Assembly (NCBI RefSeq): GCF_020531845.1
Contig: NZ_JAJAVF010000001.1
Location: 1-64,000, forward strand
DNA from: Methylobacillus methanolivorans
GTDB taxonomy: Bacteria; Pseudomonadota; Gammaproteobacteria; Burkholderiales; Methylophilaceae
Direction of reading: 5' to 3'
Length of the DNA: 64,000 nucleotides
The notes below the pieces were generated by a model, which saw only the letters and a list, made by a program, of their open reading frames with translations, did not search any database and was not told the origin of the DNA. Of the stretch, positions 28,879-38,056 are shown in pieces. A program made the position numbers and the translations under genes. Each line of letters opens with the position of its first letter. Within the stretch, counting starts at the first letter, position 1.

Positions 28879-30093
28879 ATGATCAAGCGTTTTATTAAAC
28901 TCGTCGCTACAGCACTGCTCATATCCAGCAGCCTGCTACCTTGGAATGCCACAGCCGATAGATCCGGCTCGCCCACCAGCAATGTCCTGCCTGCATTTAG
29001 CAGTAACCAGGCCGAAAACCTATTGGTGCAAAGCCTGCTCGAAATCAATGAAGGCCAATTACGCGAAGCCCTGAGTACGATAGACCAACTGCTACAGGCA
29101 GTGCCCAATTTCCGCTTAGCTCACTTGGTGCGCGGTGATTTACTCATGGCGTTTGCGCAGCAATCGACCAAGTTTGGCGATTATCAAAACGCCGCAGTCT
29201 CAGATTTCCAAGAAGAAGCCAAGGTGCGTATTGAGCGCCACTTATCGGCCGCGCAAGATGGCAAGATTCCCGACGTCCTCTGGCGCATGTCACCAGAGCA
29301 ACGCTATGCCATTGTGGTGGACACAACAAAGTCACGGCTTTACGTCTACCAGAACCGTGACAACAGTCCCCAGCATGTCGTCGACTACTACATCACCATG
29401 GGCAAGAACGGCAGCGAAAAGTTTGTGGAAGGCGACAAACGCACACCGTTGGGCGTCTATATCGCAGGGAAAAAGCTGGATCGCAAGCTGCCTGACTTTT
29501 ATGGGGAGGCTGCCTATCCCTTGAATTACCCCAACCCATTAGACAAGCAACAAGGCAAGAAAGGCCATGGCATCTGGCTACATGGCACACCCAAGGATGT
29601 CTACAGCCGCCCACCCAAGGCCAGTGATGGCTGCGTGGTCGTGACCAATCCGGACCTCAAGGCGCTCACCCCGGTATTACAACAAGGCACAACGCCCGTC
29701 ATCATCAGCAATAACCTGCAATGGATTTCGCCCAGCGAAACGAAGCACCGCCAGCAAGCATTAAACCAGGCAGTGGAGCAATGGCGCCACGACTGGGAAA
29801 CACAGAACACGGAACGCTATCTCTCCCACTATGCCAAGGACTTTTTCAGTGAGAGTGGCAATCTGGAGAACTGGAGCCAGAACAAGCGCCGCATCCAGGC
29901 GACCAAGGCAAAAGTGCAGATCAGCCTATCCAACATCAGCATGTTCCGTTATCCTAATGGCCCAGCATCCATGGTCCAAGTAAGCTTTGATCAGGATTAC
30001 AAGAGCGACGCAATCGCCAACCGCATGAAAAAGCAGCAGTACTGGGTGTGGGACAATCAACGCTGGAAAATCATGTATGAGGGTCCCGCATGA
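28879..30093 (+). CDS. L,D-transpeptidase (YkuD) with Cds6/NTF2-like C-terminal domain
   Basis: A 404-residue periplasmic protein with an N-terminal signal peptide (residues 1-26). An alpha-helical region (45-130) is followed by the YkuD catalytic domain (about 142-275) with His235 in GIWLHGTP and the Cys252 nucleophile in SDGCVVV. An NTF2/SnoaL-like domain (about 287-404, AVEQWRHDWETQNTERYLSHYAKDF) ends the protein. YkuD enzymes form 3-3 peptidoglycan cross-links or attach lipoproteins. Operonic with the TPR gene upstream and the two cyclophilin genes downstream. Confidence 0.92.
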   Translation: MIKRFIKLVATALLISSSLLPWNATADRSGSPTSNVLPAFSSNQAENLLVQSLLEINEGQLREALSTIDQLLQAVPNFRLAHLVRGDLLMAFAQQSTKFGDYQNAAVSDFQEEAKVRIERHLSAAQDGKIPDVLWRMSPEQRYAIVVDTTKSRLYVYQNRDNSPQHVVDYYITMGKNGSEKFVEGDKRTPLGVYIAGKKLDRKLPDFYGEAAYPLNYPNPLDKQQGKKGHGIWLHGTPKDVYSRPPKASDGCVVVTNPDLKALTPVLQQGTTPVIISNNLQWISPSETKHRQQALNQAVEQWRHDWETQNTERYLSHYAKDFFSESGNLENWSQNKRRIQATKAKVQISLSNISMFRYPNGPASMVQVSFDQDYKSDAIANRMKKQQYWVWDNQRWKIMYEGPA

Positions 30094-30122
30094 TGCAGAC
30101 TTTTGACATTGGAGGACAGCTA

Positions 30123-30806
30123 ATGCGCGCAAACAAACGTGCTTTATTCACCCCATTCCTATACTTTTACATGCTGTGCGCAAGCTTGACCGCACTTGCG
30201 GCTGACAATGCGCCACAGCAACTGGAAATTCAGACCAACCAAGGTAGTTTCGTCATTGAGCTATACCCCGACAAGGCACCTAAAACCGTCGCCAATTTTA
30301 TCCAGTACGTCACCAGTGACTTTTATACTGGCACGACCTTCCACCGCACTGTTGACCGCTTCATGATTCAAGGTGGCGGCCTAACAACGGATATGCGCGA
30401 GAAGTCGACTTACTCCCCCATTGAGAATGAATCCAGCAATGGCTTGAAGAATGAATATGGTGCCGTCGCCATGGCACGCGCGTTCAGCCCGCATTCAGCC
30501 ACTTCGCAGTTCTTCATCAATTTGGCCGACAATAAATTCCTCAACTTCCACAAACCAGAAGCTGCCTATATCGGTTATTGCGTATTCGGTAAGGTCATCA
30601 AGGGTATCGACGTAGTGGAACGCATCGGCAAGAGCCCAACAAAGGTAGTAGGCGCTCACCTCAATGTTCCGGTAGAACCCGTTGTGATTGAACGCGTTGC
30701 CTTACTCGACCAACCCATCAATATCGCTGAGCGCATTGACTACAAGAAGGTCAAGACCATCGCGCAGACAGAAGCTCCAACCAAAACCAAAGGAAAGAAA
30801 CCTTGA
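30123..30806 (+). CDS. ppiA: periplasmic peptidyl-prolyl cis-trans isomerase (cyclophilin, PpiA type)
   Basis: About 227 residues from the ATG at 30123, which has a clear GGAGGA site; an upstream in-frame ATG at 30090 overlaps the previous stop but has no site. A signal peptide ([16 protein letters not shown]) precedes the cyclophilin domain: [14 protein letters not shown], then [25 protein letters not shown] (catalytic Arg and the Gln-Phe-Phe core). The C-terminal extension rich in Lys/Thr is unusual. Last 4 bases overlap the start of the second cyclophilin gene. Confidence 0.92.
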   Translation: MRANKRALFTPFLYFYMLCASLTALAADNAPQQLEIQTNQGSFVIELYPDKAPKTVANFIQYVTSDFYTGTTFHRTVDRFMIQGGGLTTDMREKSTYSPIENESSNGLKNEYGAVAMARAFSPHSATSQFFINLADNKFLNFHKPEAAYIGYCVFGKVIKGIDVVERIGKSPTKVVGAHLNVPVEPVVIERVALLDQPINIAERIDYKKVKTIAQTEAPTKTKGKKP

Positions 30807-31294
30807 TTAAGCTACATACCAATTTCGGTGAAATCACTCTGGAACTCGATGAAGAAAAGGCACCGATCACTGCTGCCAATTTCATTGAATATGTAAAAGA
30901 TGGCTTTTACGACAACACCATCTTCCATCGCGTAATTGATGGATTCATGATCCAAGGCGGTGGCTTTACGGCAGACATGCAGCAAAAGCCAACCAATGCC
31001 ACGATCAAGAACGAGGCAAATAACGGCCTGCAGAACAAGACATACACCATTGCCATGGCACGTACACCTGCACCTGACTCTGCCAGCAGCCAGTTCTTCA
31101 TCAACGTATCAGACAACGATTTCCTCAACTTCACTGCGCCAACTTCCCAAGGCTGGGGCTATGCGGTCTTTGGCAAGGTTGTGGCTGGTACAGAAGTGGT
31201 CGACCAAATCAAGAAGGTCAAGACTGGCAGCAAGAATGGTCACCAGGATGTGCCTCTTGAGCCTGTGATCATCGAACGCGCTGAAATCGTTTAA
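30803..31294 (+). CDS. ppiB: cytoplasmic peptidyl-prolyl cis-trans isomerase (cyclophilin, PpiB type)
   Basis: A 163-residue cyclophilin without a signal peptide: [16 protein letters not shown] and [24 protein letters not shown] carry the catalytic Arg and the substrate groove. The start is TTG, in a TTGA overlap with the ppiA stop, which matches translational coupling. The core is closely similar to the upstream periplasmic copy, so the pair looks like a tandem duplication with one copy exported. Confidence 0.94.
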   Translation: MIKLHTNFGEITLELDEEKAPITAANFIEYVKDGFYDNTIFHRVIDGFMIQGGGFTADMQQKPTNATIKNEANNGLQNKTYTIAMARTPAPDSASSQFFINVSDNDFLNFTAPTSQGWGYAVFGKVVAGTEVVDQIKKVKTGSKNGHQDVPLEPVIIERAEIV

Positions 31295-31307
31295 AGCAGC
31301 AAACAGC

Positions 31308-32054
31308 ATGGGACCAGCAGGCCAGAAACCAGCGGCATTCAGCCTGTTTATTTCTGACCTGCACCTGTGCTCCTCCAGACCAGCCATCACAGCCCAGTTC
31401 CTTGGGTTTCTCCAAGATCAGGCTATTCATGCCGAGGCTCTGTATATACTGGGGGATTTTTTTGAATATTGGGCAGGTGATGATGACCTTGCACAACATC
31501 AACCCATCATCCAAGCACTGCGCATGCTTGCGCATCACGGTACCCGTGTCTACTTCATGCATGGCAATCGTGACTTCCTGATTGGCGAGACATTTGCAGA
31601 AGCTGCAGGGCTGACATTACTCGCAGATCCTACCCTGATCACCCTCTACGGCAAACGCGCCTTACTGAGCCATGGCGATGCGCTCTGCACCGACGATGTC
31701 GCCTACCAGACCTTCCGCCAGCAAGTGCGCACACCCACTTGGCAGCAAACCTTCCTGCAACAACCGTTGAGTACACGTAAGGCGCAGATCGAAGCACTGC
31801 GCCAACGCAGCGAACAGGAGAAATCCGGCAAGCAGGAGAGCATCATGGATGTCAATGACCAGGCAGTAGCCAGCTTGTTACGCGAGCATGACTACCCCGA
31901 ACTATTGATCCACGGGCATACCCACCGCCCTGCTCGACATCCGCTGGAGGTCGATGGGCACAAGATAGATCGCTGGGTATTGGGAGATTGGTATGACCAG
32001 GGCAGCTGCCTGGTGGCCGACCTGCAAGGCATCCGCAACCAGCCGTTAGCTTGA
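31308..32054 (+). CDS. lpxH: UDP-2,3-diacylglucosamine diphosphatase
   Basis: LpxH hydrolyses UDP-2,3-diacylglucosamine to lipid X in lipid A synthesis, at the inner face of the cytoplasmic membrane. The 248 residues carry the calcineurin-like metallophosphatase motifs in order: FISDLHL, LGDFFEYW, HGNRDFL, LSHGD and HGHTHRPARH. All metal ligands are present. It lies 13 bp after ppiB and ends 18 bp before the convergent HD-GYP gene. Confidence 0.96.
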   Translation: MGPAGQKPAAFSLFISDLHLCSSRPAITAQFLGFLQDQAIHAEALYILGDFFEYWAGDDDLAQHQPIIQALRMLAHHGTRVYFMHGNRDFLIGETFAEAAGLTLLADPTLITLYGKRALLSHGDALCTDDVAYQTFRQQVRTPTWQQTFLQQPLSTRKAQIEALRQRSEQEKSGKQESIMDVNDQAVASLLREHDYPELLIHGHTHRPARHPLEVDGHKIDRWVLGDWYDQGSCLVADLQGIRNQPLA

Positions 32055-32072
32055 ATGCGGATCTGGCCAGCT

Positions 32073-33698
32073 TTATAAGCGATAGCCGGGGATCGCGGCT
32101 TCATTCACCTCATCAATTTGCTCGGGCTGCAAATATTGCCGGGCATATTGCAGATAGACTTTCTCGCGAATAAAAATATCAAACAAATCTGGGTCGATAT
32201 GTTGGTCCAGCTTCATTTCACCCAAGATATGCAAGGACTCTGACAAGGTCTTGGCCTTTTTATAAGGGCGATCACCCGAAGTCAATGCCTCGAAAATATC
32301 AGCAATGCACATCAGGCGCGCCGGTATGGAAAGCTGCTCCTTGGTCAATCCGCGCGGGTAACCACGGCCATCCAGCCGCTCATGATGTCCACCCGCATAT
32401 TCAGGCACTCGTTGCAACCCCGGTGGGTAAGGCAAGGATTCCAGCATGTCTATCGTCACCACGATATGCTGGTTCACGACTTGGCGCTCTTCTGGCGTCA
32501 ATGTGCCGGAGGCAATCGTCAAATTGTAGACTTCATCCTCAGTCAGGAAGTTGACTCTATTACCCTGCGCATCTTCTAACGGATATTGAGCAATCTGCCG
32601 CACGCGATCTTGATCCTCAGTTGGCATGGACTCACACCCCTCATTCACCTTGCGCAAGAATATTAGGTCATCATCAAGCTGCTGGACCCAGCCAGCATAC
32701 TCTTGCGCCACGGCATCCAGTACTTGCTCTCGCTTGTCCCGTATCGCCTGTACTTGCTGTTGTAGAAAACGGCATTCGGCCTGTTTTTTCAGCAAGGCAA
32801 ACCTCTGCTCAATCACGCCAATCCGGTCAACAATCGCGGATAGCTTGGTGGGCTTATCCATTAAGGCTTCTGGCGTCGCAATCTTGCCACAATCATGCAG
32901 CCAGGCAGCGATTCGCAGCTCATCCAGCTGATTGCCACTCATCTGAAAGTCCTTAAGCGGACCAGCGGAAGCACGATTCACTGCCTCAGCCAGCATCATG
33001 GCAAGCTCTGGCACACGCCGACAATGACCACCAGTGTAAGGTGACTTGGCATCAATCGCACCAGCAATCAGGCGAATAAACGCTTCGAACAAGCCTCTCA
33101 ACCCCTCGATCAATTGCCGGTTAGTCAGCGCAATTGCCGCTTGTGAAGCCAATGACTCCACCAGTTGCTGGTTGGAAGCAGAGAAAGAAACAATGTCGCC
33201 AGTCCGCTCATCCTTGGCATTGATCAATTGCAATACCCCGATGATATCTCCATCATGGTTCTTCATCGGCACGGTAAGGAATGAACACGAACGATAGCCT
33301 GTGGTCTGATCAAACTGCCGCGTGCCAGAAAAGTCAAAACCTTCCGCCGCGTAAGCATCATCAATATTTACCGTGCAATCGTTAAGCACCGCATAAGCAG
33401 CGACCATATGCTGATTGGGCTGACCATCGTCGAGATACAGTGGCAAGGGCGGGAAGGGAATGTCCTTGCCAGTAGTGCCACCCATGGCAATCCCCAGTGA
33501 GCTGGTGCGCACGATCTCGAATTGCAAGGTCTTGTCGGGAGTAACGGTATAGAGTGTGCCAGCATCGGCATTAGTCAGCCGCTTGGCGCTCATGACGATC
33601 ATTTCAAGCAAGCGTTGGTGATCATGCTCAGCAGATAAGGCAATGCCTATTGCATTCAGGTCTTCCAGTTGTTTGATCAATGCATTGCGCGCAGTCAT
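32073..33698 (-). CDS. GAF-HD-GYP domain protein, probable c-di-GMP phosphodiesterase
   Basis: About 541 residues. An N-terminal GAF domain (15-195, ending IGVLQLINAKDERTGDIVSF) precedes an HD-GYP domain. The HD pair is at residues 269-270 (WLHDCGK), and the GYP motif is in HHERLDGRGYPRGL near 439-452. Between them is a long, partly coiled-coil insertion (about 282-400) not present in standard HD-GYP domains. HD-GYP proteins hydrolyse c-di-GMP or 3',3'-cGAMP; the metal-binding HD and GYP residues are kept, so activity is plausible. The start is the ATG after GGAGGAGTG. It follows the FHA gene by about 32 bp. Confidence 0.88.
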   Translation of the reverse strand: MTARNALIKQLEDLNAIGIALSAEHDHQRLLEMIVMSAKRLTNADAGTLYTVTPDKTLQFEIVRTSSLGIAMGGTTGKDIPFPPLPLYLDDGQPNQHMVAAYAVLNDCTVNIDDAYAAEGFDFSGTRQFDQTTGYRSCSFLTVPMKNHDGDIIGVLQLINAKDERTGDIVSFSASNQQLVESLASQAAIALTNRQLIEGLRGLFEAFIRLIAGAIDAKSPYTGGHCRRVPELAMMLAEAVNRASAGPLKDFQMSGNQLDELRIAAWLHDCGKIATPEALMDKPTKLSAIVDRIGVIEQRFALLKKQAECRFLQQQVQAIRDKREQVLDAVAQEYAGWVQQLDDDLIFLRKVNEGCESMPTEDQDRVRQIAQYPLEDAQGNRVNFLTEDEVYNLTIASGTLTPEERQVVNQHIVVTIDMLESLPYPPGLQRVPEYAGGHHERLDGRGYPRGLTKEQLSIPARLMCIADIFEALTSGDRPYKKAKTLSESLHILGEMKLDQHIDPDLFDIFIREKVYLQYARQYLQPEQIDEVNEAAIPGYRL

Positions 33699-33730
33699 CA
33701 CTCCTCCGCCAAGACCAAAAACGACGCTAG

Positions 33731-34432
33731 CTACTCCAGTGAAAATAACATGCTGACGCCAGCCAACTCAATAATATCGCCATTTTCCAGCTGTTGTGCC
33801 TGCAATCCAACCGCATGTCCATTCAGTACCGGGCGACCATCCCCCTCCACATGAGAAAGAAAATAACCATGGGGGCGCTTGGTGATAACTGCCACCTGCA
33901 CCCCGCTACGACCCAACGTTGTCAGGGTTTTCTTGATGACCATTTCACGTCCACCATCCAACAACTTCACCTTGGCCTGGCGCGCTGCCAATGGGTTAAG
34001 CACCAAGCCCACTGCCTGAGAGGCTGCTACTGATTGATGGGCAGATTGCGGAGCACTTACTTGCTTCGCAGCAGCTTCCGCCATGATTTCCTGGACGAGT
34101 GGCATCACCAGCATCGTTTTTTCAAAACCACGCGCTGCCGCCAGATCCTCTTCGCGATATTCAATCTGATGACGGCCTAAACCTATCCTGTCACCATCCT
34201 GCAACTGATGTCTGATTATCGACTGTCCATTCACCAGAGTACCATTGGTACTATCATTATCCTCGATATAGAACACGCCATCCTGCTGGACTACAGCAGC
34301 ATGCTCTCCACTGATCGCAAGGTTCTCCAGCCTGATATCACAATTCGGCCGCCGCCCTATGGTCAAGCGCGACTTATCCAATGGAAACTCTGCCAGAAAA
34401 TCCCCCTCCAGCATAAGTACCAGTTTTGCCAT
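33731..34432 (-). CDS. protein with two FHA domains
   Basis: A 233-residue cytosolic protein with a typical FHA domain (about residues 1-90: LTIGRRPNCDIRLENLAISGEHAAV and NDSTNGTLVNG, the phospho-Thr pocket). A second, weaker FHA-like domain (about 150-233: TLGRSGVQVAVITKRPHGYFLSHVEGDGRPVLNGHAVG) follows a Gln/Ala-rich linker. It is immediately upstream of the GAF-HD-GYP gene on the same strand. No Ser/Thr kinase is nearby, so the phospho-partner is unknown. Confidence 0.85.
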   Translation of the reverse strand: MAKLVLMLEGDFLAEFPLDKSRLTIGRRPNCDIRLENLAISGEHAAVVQQDGVFYIEDNDSTNGTLVNGQSIIRHQLQDGDRIGLGRHQIEYREEDLAAARGFEKTMLVMPLVQEIMAEAAAKQVSAPQSAHQSVAASQAVGLVLNPLAARQAKVKLLDGGREMVIKKTLTTLGRSGVQVAVITKRPHGYFLSHVEGDGRPVLNGHAVGLQAQQLENGDIIELAGVSMLFSLE

Positions 34433-34594
34433 GACGAAACTCCCTTATAGCCTGATCGACCACCACAGTTGTTTATTACCAGTGAGACTTGGTCAACTGA
34501 CTTTAATTTGCTTATATGATTGTAAATGTCATCCTTACAAAGACAATACAAGATTACAAGTAGAGCATCACACAATGAAACTTTCCTGCATCAG

Positions 34595-34627
34595 GCAAAA
34601 AAATAGCCAGCTAAAAAGCTGGCTATT
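34595..34627 (-). terminator. terminator after nusB
   Basis: An 11-bp perfect stem (34602-34612 with 34617-34627) is followed on the minus strand by a run of seven Ts. It closes the ribH-nusB unit. Confidence 0.88.
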
Positions 34628-34648
34628 CGGTTTTGGGCTAGCGAGAAT

Positions 34649-35131
34649 TTATCTGCGTCCACGCTGGAACTCATCCGGGCGAGCTTCAGCTGCCACCTTG
34701 TCCAGTACACCGTTGACGTATTTATGCCCATCGGTGCCACCATAGAGCTTGGCCAGCTCCACCCCTTCATTGATCGCCACACGATAAGGAATCGTCACAT
34801 CATGAATCAACTCATAGGCAGAAATACAGAGAATGGCATGCTCAATCGGGCTGAGTTCGGAGAGCTGGCGATCTATCAAGCCCACCAGGCGAGCATCCAG
34901 CTCATTGATATTTTCCGCCACACCTTCAAGCAATTGACGGAAATACTCGTAATCGGCCCGGTCAAAATCAGGGTCATCAGCCAACTCACGGATGATGACA
35001 GACACATCCTTCTGGTTCATCAGGCCCAAGTAGATACCTTTTAGCACCAACTCCCGCGATTTACGGCGGCTACGGCCTGCCTTCGGTGGTGCCTTTTTTG
35101 CCTCTACAGGCTTGTTGTCGCTGTCACTCAT
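34649..35131 (-). CDS. nusB: transcription antitermination factor NusB
   Basis: At 160 residues this is NusB, which binds boxA RNA with NusE (S10) in rRNA antitermination. After a basic N-terminal tail, [16 protein letters not shown] leads into the all-helical fold. [15 protein letters not shown] and [32 protein letters not shown] are conserved signatures. The start overlaps the ribH stop by 4 bp. Confidence 0.96.
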   Translation of the reverse strand: MSDSDNKPVEAKKAPPKAGRSRRKSRELVLKGIYLGLMNQKDVSVIIRELADDPDFDRADYEYFRQLLEGVAENINELDARLVGLIDRQLSELSPIEHAILCISAYELIHDVTIPYRVAINEGVELAKLYGGTDGHKYVNGVLDKVAAEARPDEFQRGRR

Positions 35132-35613
35132 AGTTGCTTGAGCAGATTGATCATTTCAACGACTACATCCGCTGCCTCAGCACCTTTGATCGCCATACGT
35201 GCTTCTGCCTGCTCGTCATTTTCAGTCGTCAGGATAGCATTGGCAACCGGGATACCAGTGCTTAACTGCACATCGGAAATACCGCGTGCAGACTCGTTGG
35301 ATACCACTTCGAAATGGTAAGTCTCACCACGGATAATGGCGCCTAAAGCAATCAAGCCATCGAATTGCTCGCTATCAGCCATCTGCAACAAAATCGCAGG
35401 GGTTTCCAGGGCGCCAGGCACAGTTGCCAAGGTAATGTCGTCATCGGCCACGCCCAGCCTCTGCAACTGGTCAACACAAGCCTTGAGCAGACCATCGCCG
35501 ATATTGCTGTTGAACCGTGACAGCACGATGCCGATGCGCAAATCCTTGCCATTCAAATCTACTGCGATTTTTTTCATGATTTCGTCCGAACTAGGCGCAA
35601 CCACGTGCGCCAT
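35128..35613 (-). CDS. ribH: 6,7-dimethyl-8-ribityllumazine synthase
   Basis: RibH joins 5-amino-6-ribitylaminouracil with a 3,4-dihydroxy-2-butanone phosphate to form lumazine in riboflavin synthesis. The 161 residues carry [44 protein letters not shown] [15 protein letters not shown] (catalytic His) and [17 protein letters not shown]. An internal ATG at 35575-35577 ([11 protein letters not shown]) gives about 149 residues and is a possible true start, as both upstream sites are weak. Operon with nusB. Confidence 0.95.
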   Translation of the reverse strand: MAHVVAPSSDEIMKKIAVDLNGKDLRIGIVLSRFNSNIGDGLLKACVDQLQRLGVADDDITLATVPGALETPAILLQMADSEQFDGLIALGAIIRGETYHFEVVSNESARGISDVQLSTGIPVANAILTTENDEQAEARMAIKGAEAADVVVEMINLLKQL

Positions 35614-35647
35614 TGAAATGAACCAGCCAAGTTGCTGGCGAATCTTG

Positions 35648-36238
35648 CTATTTTACCACGTTAGGGGAATCAGACAGCAGTTCGGCATAGCGAAAACAAT
35701 CGACAACATGGTCATTGACCATGCCAACCGCCTGCATAAAGGCATAACAGATGGTAGAACCAACAAACTTGAATCCATGCTTGAGCAAGGTCTTGGACAT
35801 TTGGTCAGACAGCGCTGTTTTTGCTGGCACCTCTGCCAGGCTCACACGGTGGTTAATCTGCGGCGTACCTTGCACAAATTGCCAGAGAAACGCATCCAGG
35901 CTGCCATATTTCGCCTGCACCTCCAATGTGGCCCGGGCGTTGCCGATCGCCGCCTGTACCTTGAGGCGATTACGGATGATGCCAGGGTCTGCGAGCAAGG
36001 CCTCAACCCTGCTCGCATCATAAGTGGCTATCTTCGCAATATCGAATTGATCAAACACCTCGCGATAATGCGCCCGCTTTTTCAGTACGGTGCTCCAGCT
36101 CAGGCCCGCTTGTGCACCTTCCAGAATCAGGAACTCAAAAAGCTGCCTGTCATCATGCACGGGCACGCCCCACTCCGTGTCATGATAAACCACATCCAAC
36201 TCACCCTTAGCCCATCCACACCGGCAACGTTCAGTCAC
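35648..36238 (-). CDS. tag: DNA-3-methyladenine glycosylase I
   Basis: Tag removes 3-methyladenine from DNA in base excision repair. RCRCGWA (zinc Cys), [32 protein letters not shown] and the C-terminal [21 protein letters not shown] with His/Cys zinc ligands are all visible. I chose the GTG at 36236-36238, which has a GGGA site 6 nt upstream. The frame extends to a TTG at 36259, adding seven residues. The gene lies just downstream of, and on the same strand as, the MFS gene. Confidence 0.93.
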   Translation of the reverse strand: MTERCRCGWAKGELDVVYHDTEWGVPVHDDRQLFEFLILEGAQAGLSWSTVLKKRAHYREVFDQFDIAKIATYDASRVEALLADPGIIRNRLKVQAAIGNARATLEVQAKYGSLDAFLWQFVQGTPQINHRVSLAEVPAKTALSDQMSKTLLKHGFKFVGSTICYAFMQAVGMVNDHVVDCFRYAELLSDSPNVVK

Positions 36239-36259
36239 GACATTCCCATCAATTAACAA

Positions 36260-37873
36260 TCAATGGAACAAGATAACTGCTTTCTGCAAAGTGTTCCAGA
36301 TGCCATAGGTAATAGGAATGCCAACCGCAATCCACACAACTGCTGTCAGAACAGTACTGCTCTTATGCACCGCCACTTGGCTGATCTTTTTCGCTTGCTC
36401 GTGGGATACTTTTTTCTCTGCGGCAAGCTGTTCAGCAGTCATGTAGTGTTTCTCTGCTACTGGGCGCACTAGCAAGTTGCATATCAGGCCAAGCAGCAAC
36501 AGTCCGGCTAGCACATACATGATCATGTTATAGGCATGATCAGGCGCAACGCCTCGATCAAGCTGATAGTCACGCAAATAATTCACGATCACAGGCCCCA
36601 ATACACCAGCCGTTGCCCAGGCTGTCAACAGACGCCCATGGATTGCCCCTACATGCTGGGTTCCAAAGATATCCGCAAGATAAGCGGGAATTGTGGAAAA
36701 ACCACCGCCGTACATGGTGAGAATCACGCAGAACAAGCCCGCAAACAAGGCTACGCTTCCCATATTGCCTGCCCAAGGCGACAGCACATACAGCACGAAC
36801 CCCAGTGCAAAGAAAATAATATAAGTACGTTTACGCCCGAGAAAGTCGGAGCAAGAAGCCCAGCCAATACGCCCCAAGATATTGAAGAAAGATAACAGGC
36901 CAGCAAACCCTGCACCGATGGCTGCCACCTGCAACTTCTGATCACCACTTAACTCAGCCAATTTCTGCGGCACATCAATCAACAGACCGCCAAACACCTC
37001 TTGCAACATCGGCGAAGCCATGCCAATCACACCAATCCCAGCGCTGACGTTCAAGCATAACACCCACCACAGCAACCAGAACTGTGGCGTCTTGTGTGCC
37101 TGGTTCACATGCACATGATGTGGCGTAATCATCGCCTTGCCCTTGTTTGCAGGTGGCGTCCAACCCTCAGGCTTCCAATCATGGGCAGGCACACGATAAC
37201 CCAGCGAACCTATCATCATGGCCACGAAATACAGCACCCCCATGGTGGCAAAGGTTTCCCACACACCCACCGACGTCTCGGTAGCAAAGTAGTTCATCAA
37301 GGTATTCGCCAATGGCGCGCCAATCATGGCACCACCGCCAAAACCCATGATGGCCATGCCGGTGGCCATCCCGCGCCGATCCGGGAACCACTTAATCAAT
37401 GTGGAGACTGGAGAAATATATCCCAGCCCCAGCCCAATGCCGCCAATCACGCCCGAGCCCAGCCACATCATCCATAGCTGGTGCGTATATACGCCAATCG
37501 CGGAAATCAGCAGTCCACCACCCCAGCATACGGCAGCCACAGCTCCTGCCTTGCGCGGGCCGGCATGCTCTAGCCAATGACCAAACACCGCCGCAGATGA
37601 CCCTAAAAAGACAAAAAACAAGGTGTACATCCACCCCAGGTCACTGATTTTCCAGTCACAACTTGTGGTGATTGCCCGCATCCAGAAGCTGACATCCTCG
37701 CCACAAGCCAACGGCTCGGAGATACCTAATGCCTTGGACAAAGGCAGCCAGAACACGCTAAACCCATATGCCATGCCGATAGAAAGATGCACAGCCAGCG
37801 CCGCTGGCGGAACCAGCCAACGGTTATAACCCGGCCCTGCGGTGATACGTTCCTTGGAAAAAAAGCCAGCCAT
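36260..37873 (-). CDS. OFA-family MFS transporter
   Basis: A 537-residue major facilitator with twelve or more hydrophobic helices. It has the OFA (oxalate/formate antiporter) family style: GPGYNRWLVPPAALAVHLSIGMAYGFSVFWLPLSKALG at the N-terminus, WFPDRRGMATGMAIMGFGGGAMIGAP in the middle, and a 30-residue central insertion typical of the larger members. The substrate cannot be read from sequence; monocarboxylates such as formate, oxalate or pyruvate are family candidates. The start is the ATG at 37871-37873, with GGGAG 5 nt upstream; a GTG two codons earlier is less likely. Confidence 0.85.
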   Translation of the reverse strand: MAGFFSKERITAGPGYNRWLVPPAALAVHLSIGMAYGFSVFWLPLSKALGISEPLACGEDVSFWMRAITTSCDWKISDLGWMYTLFFVFLGSSAAVFGHWLEHAGPRKAGAVAAVCWGGGLLISAIGVYTHQLWMMWLGSGVIGGIGLGLGYISPVSTLIKWFPDRRGMATGMAIMGFGGGAMIGAPLANTLMNYFATETSVGVWETFATMGVLYFVAMMIGSLGYRVPAHDWKPEGWTPPANKGKAMITPHHVHVNQAHKTPQFWLLWWVLCLNVSAGIGVIGMASPMLQEVFGGLLIDVPQKLAELSGDQKLQVAAIGAGFAGLLSFFNILGRIGWASCSDFLGRKRTYIIFFALGFVLYVLSPWAGNMGSVALFAGLFCVILTMYGGGFSTIPAYLADIFGTQHVGAIHGRLLTAWATAGVLGPVIVNYLRDYQLDRGVAPDHAYNMIMYVLAGLLLLGLICNLLVRPVAEKHYMTAEQLAAEKKVSHEQAKKISQVAVHKSSTVLTAVVWIAVGIPITYGIWNTLQKAVILFH

Positions 37874-37992
37874 GCACACTCCCGAGTTTTATCTGAATTT
37901 TTAGAATGAATACGAAATAACAAAGTGAAACATTTTGTTACAAATCATTATACAAGTCGAATAAAACCGCAATCCTAGATGTACTTTAATCA

Positions 37993-38021
37993 CGTTCATC
38001 AATCTGTCATATTAGCGTCAT
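37993..38021 (+). promoter_or_regulatory. Pho box (three heptamers at 11-bp spacing)
   Basis: CGTTCAT (37993), CTGTCAT (38004) and GCGTCAT (38015) lie in direct repeat, each start 11 bp apart. They match the CTGTCAT-N4-CTGTCAT PhoB site. A further TCGTCAT occurs at 38029. The box precedes phoB and indicates autoregulation. Confidence 0.8.
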
Positions 38022-38056
38022 ATATTGCTCGTCATTCAAACAGTGAGGAAACCCCA

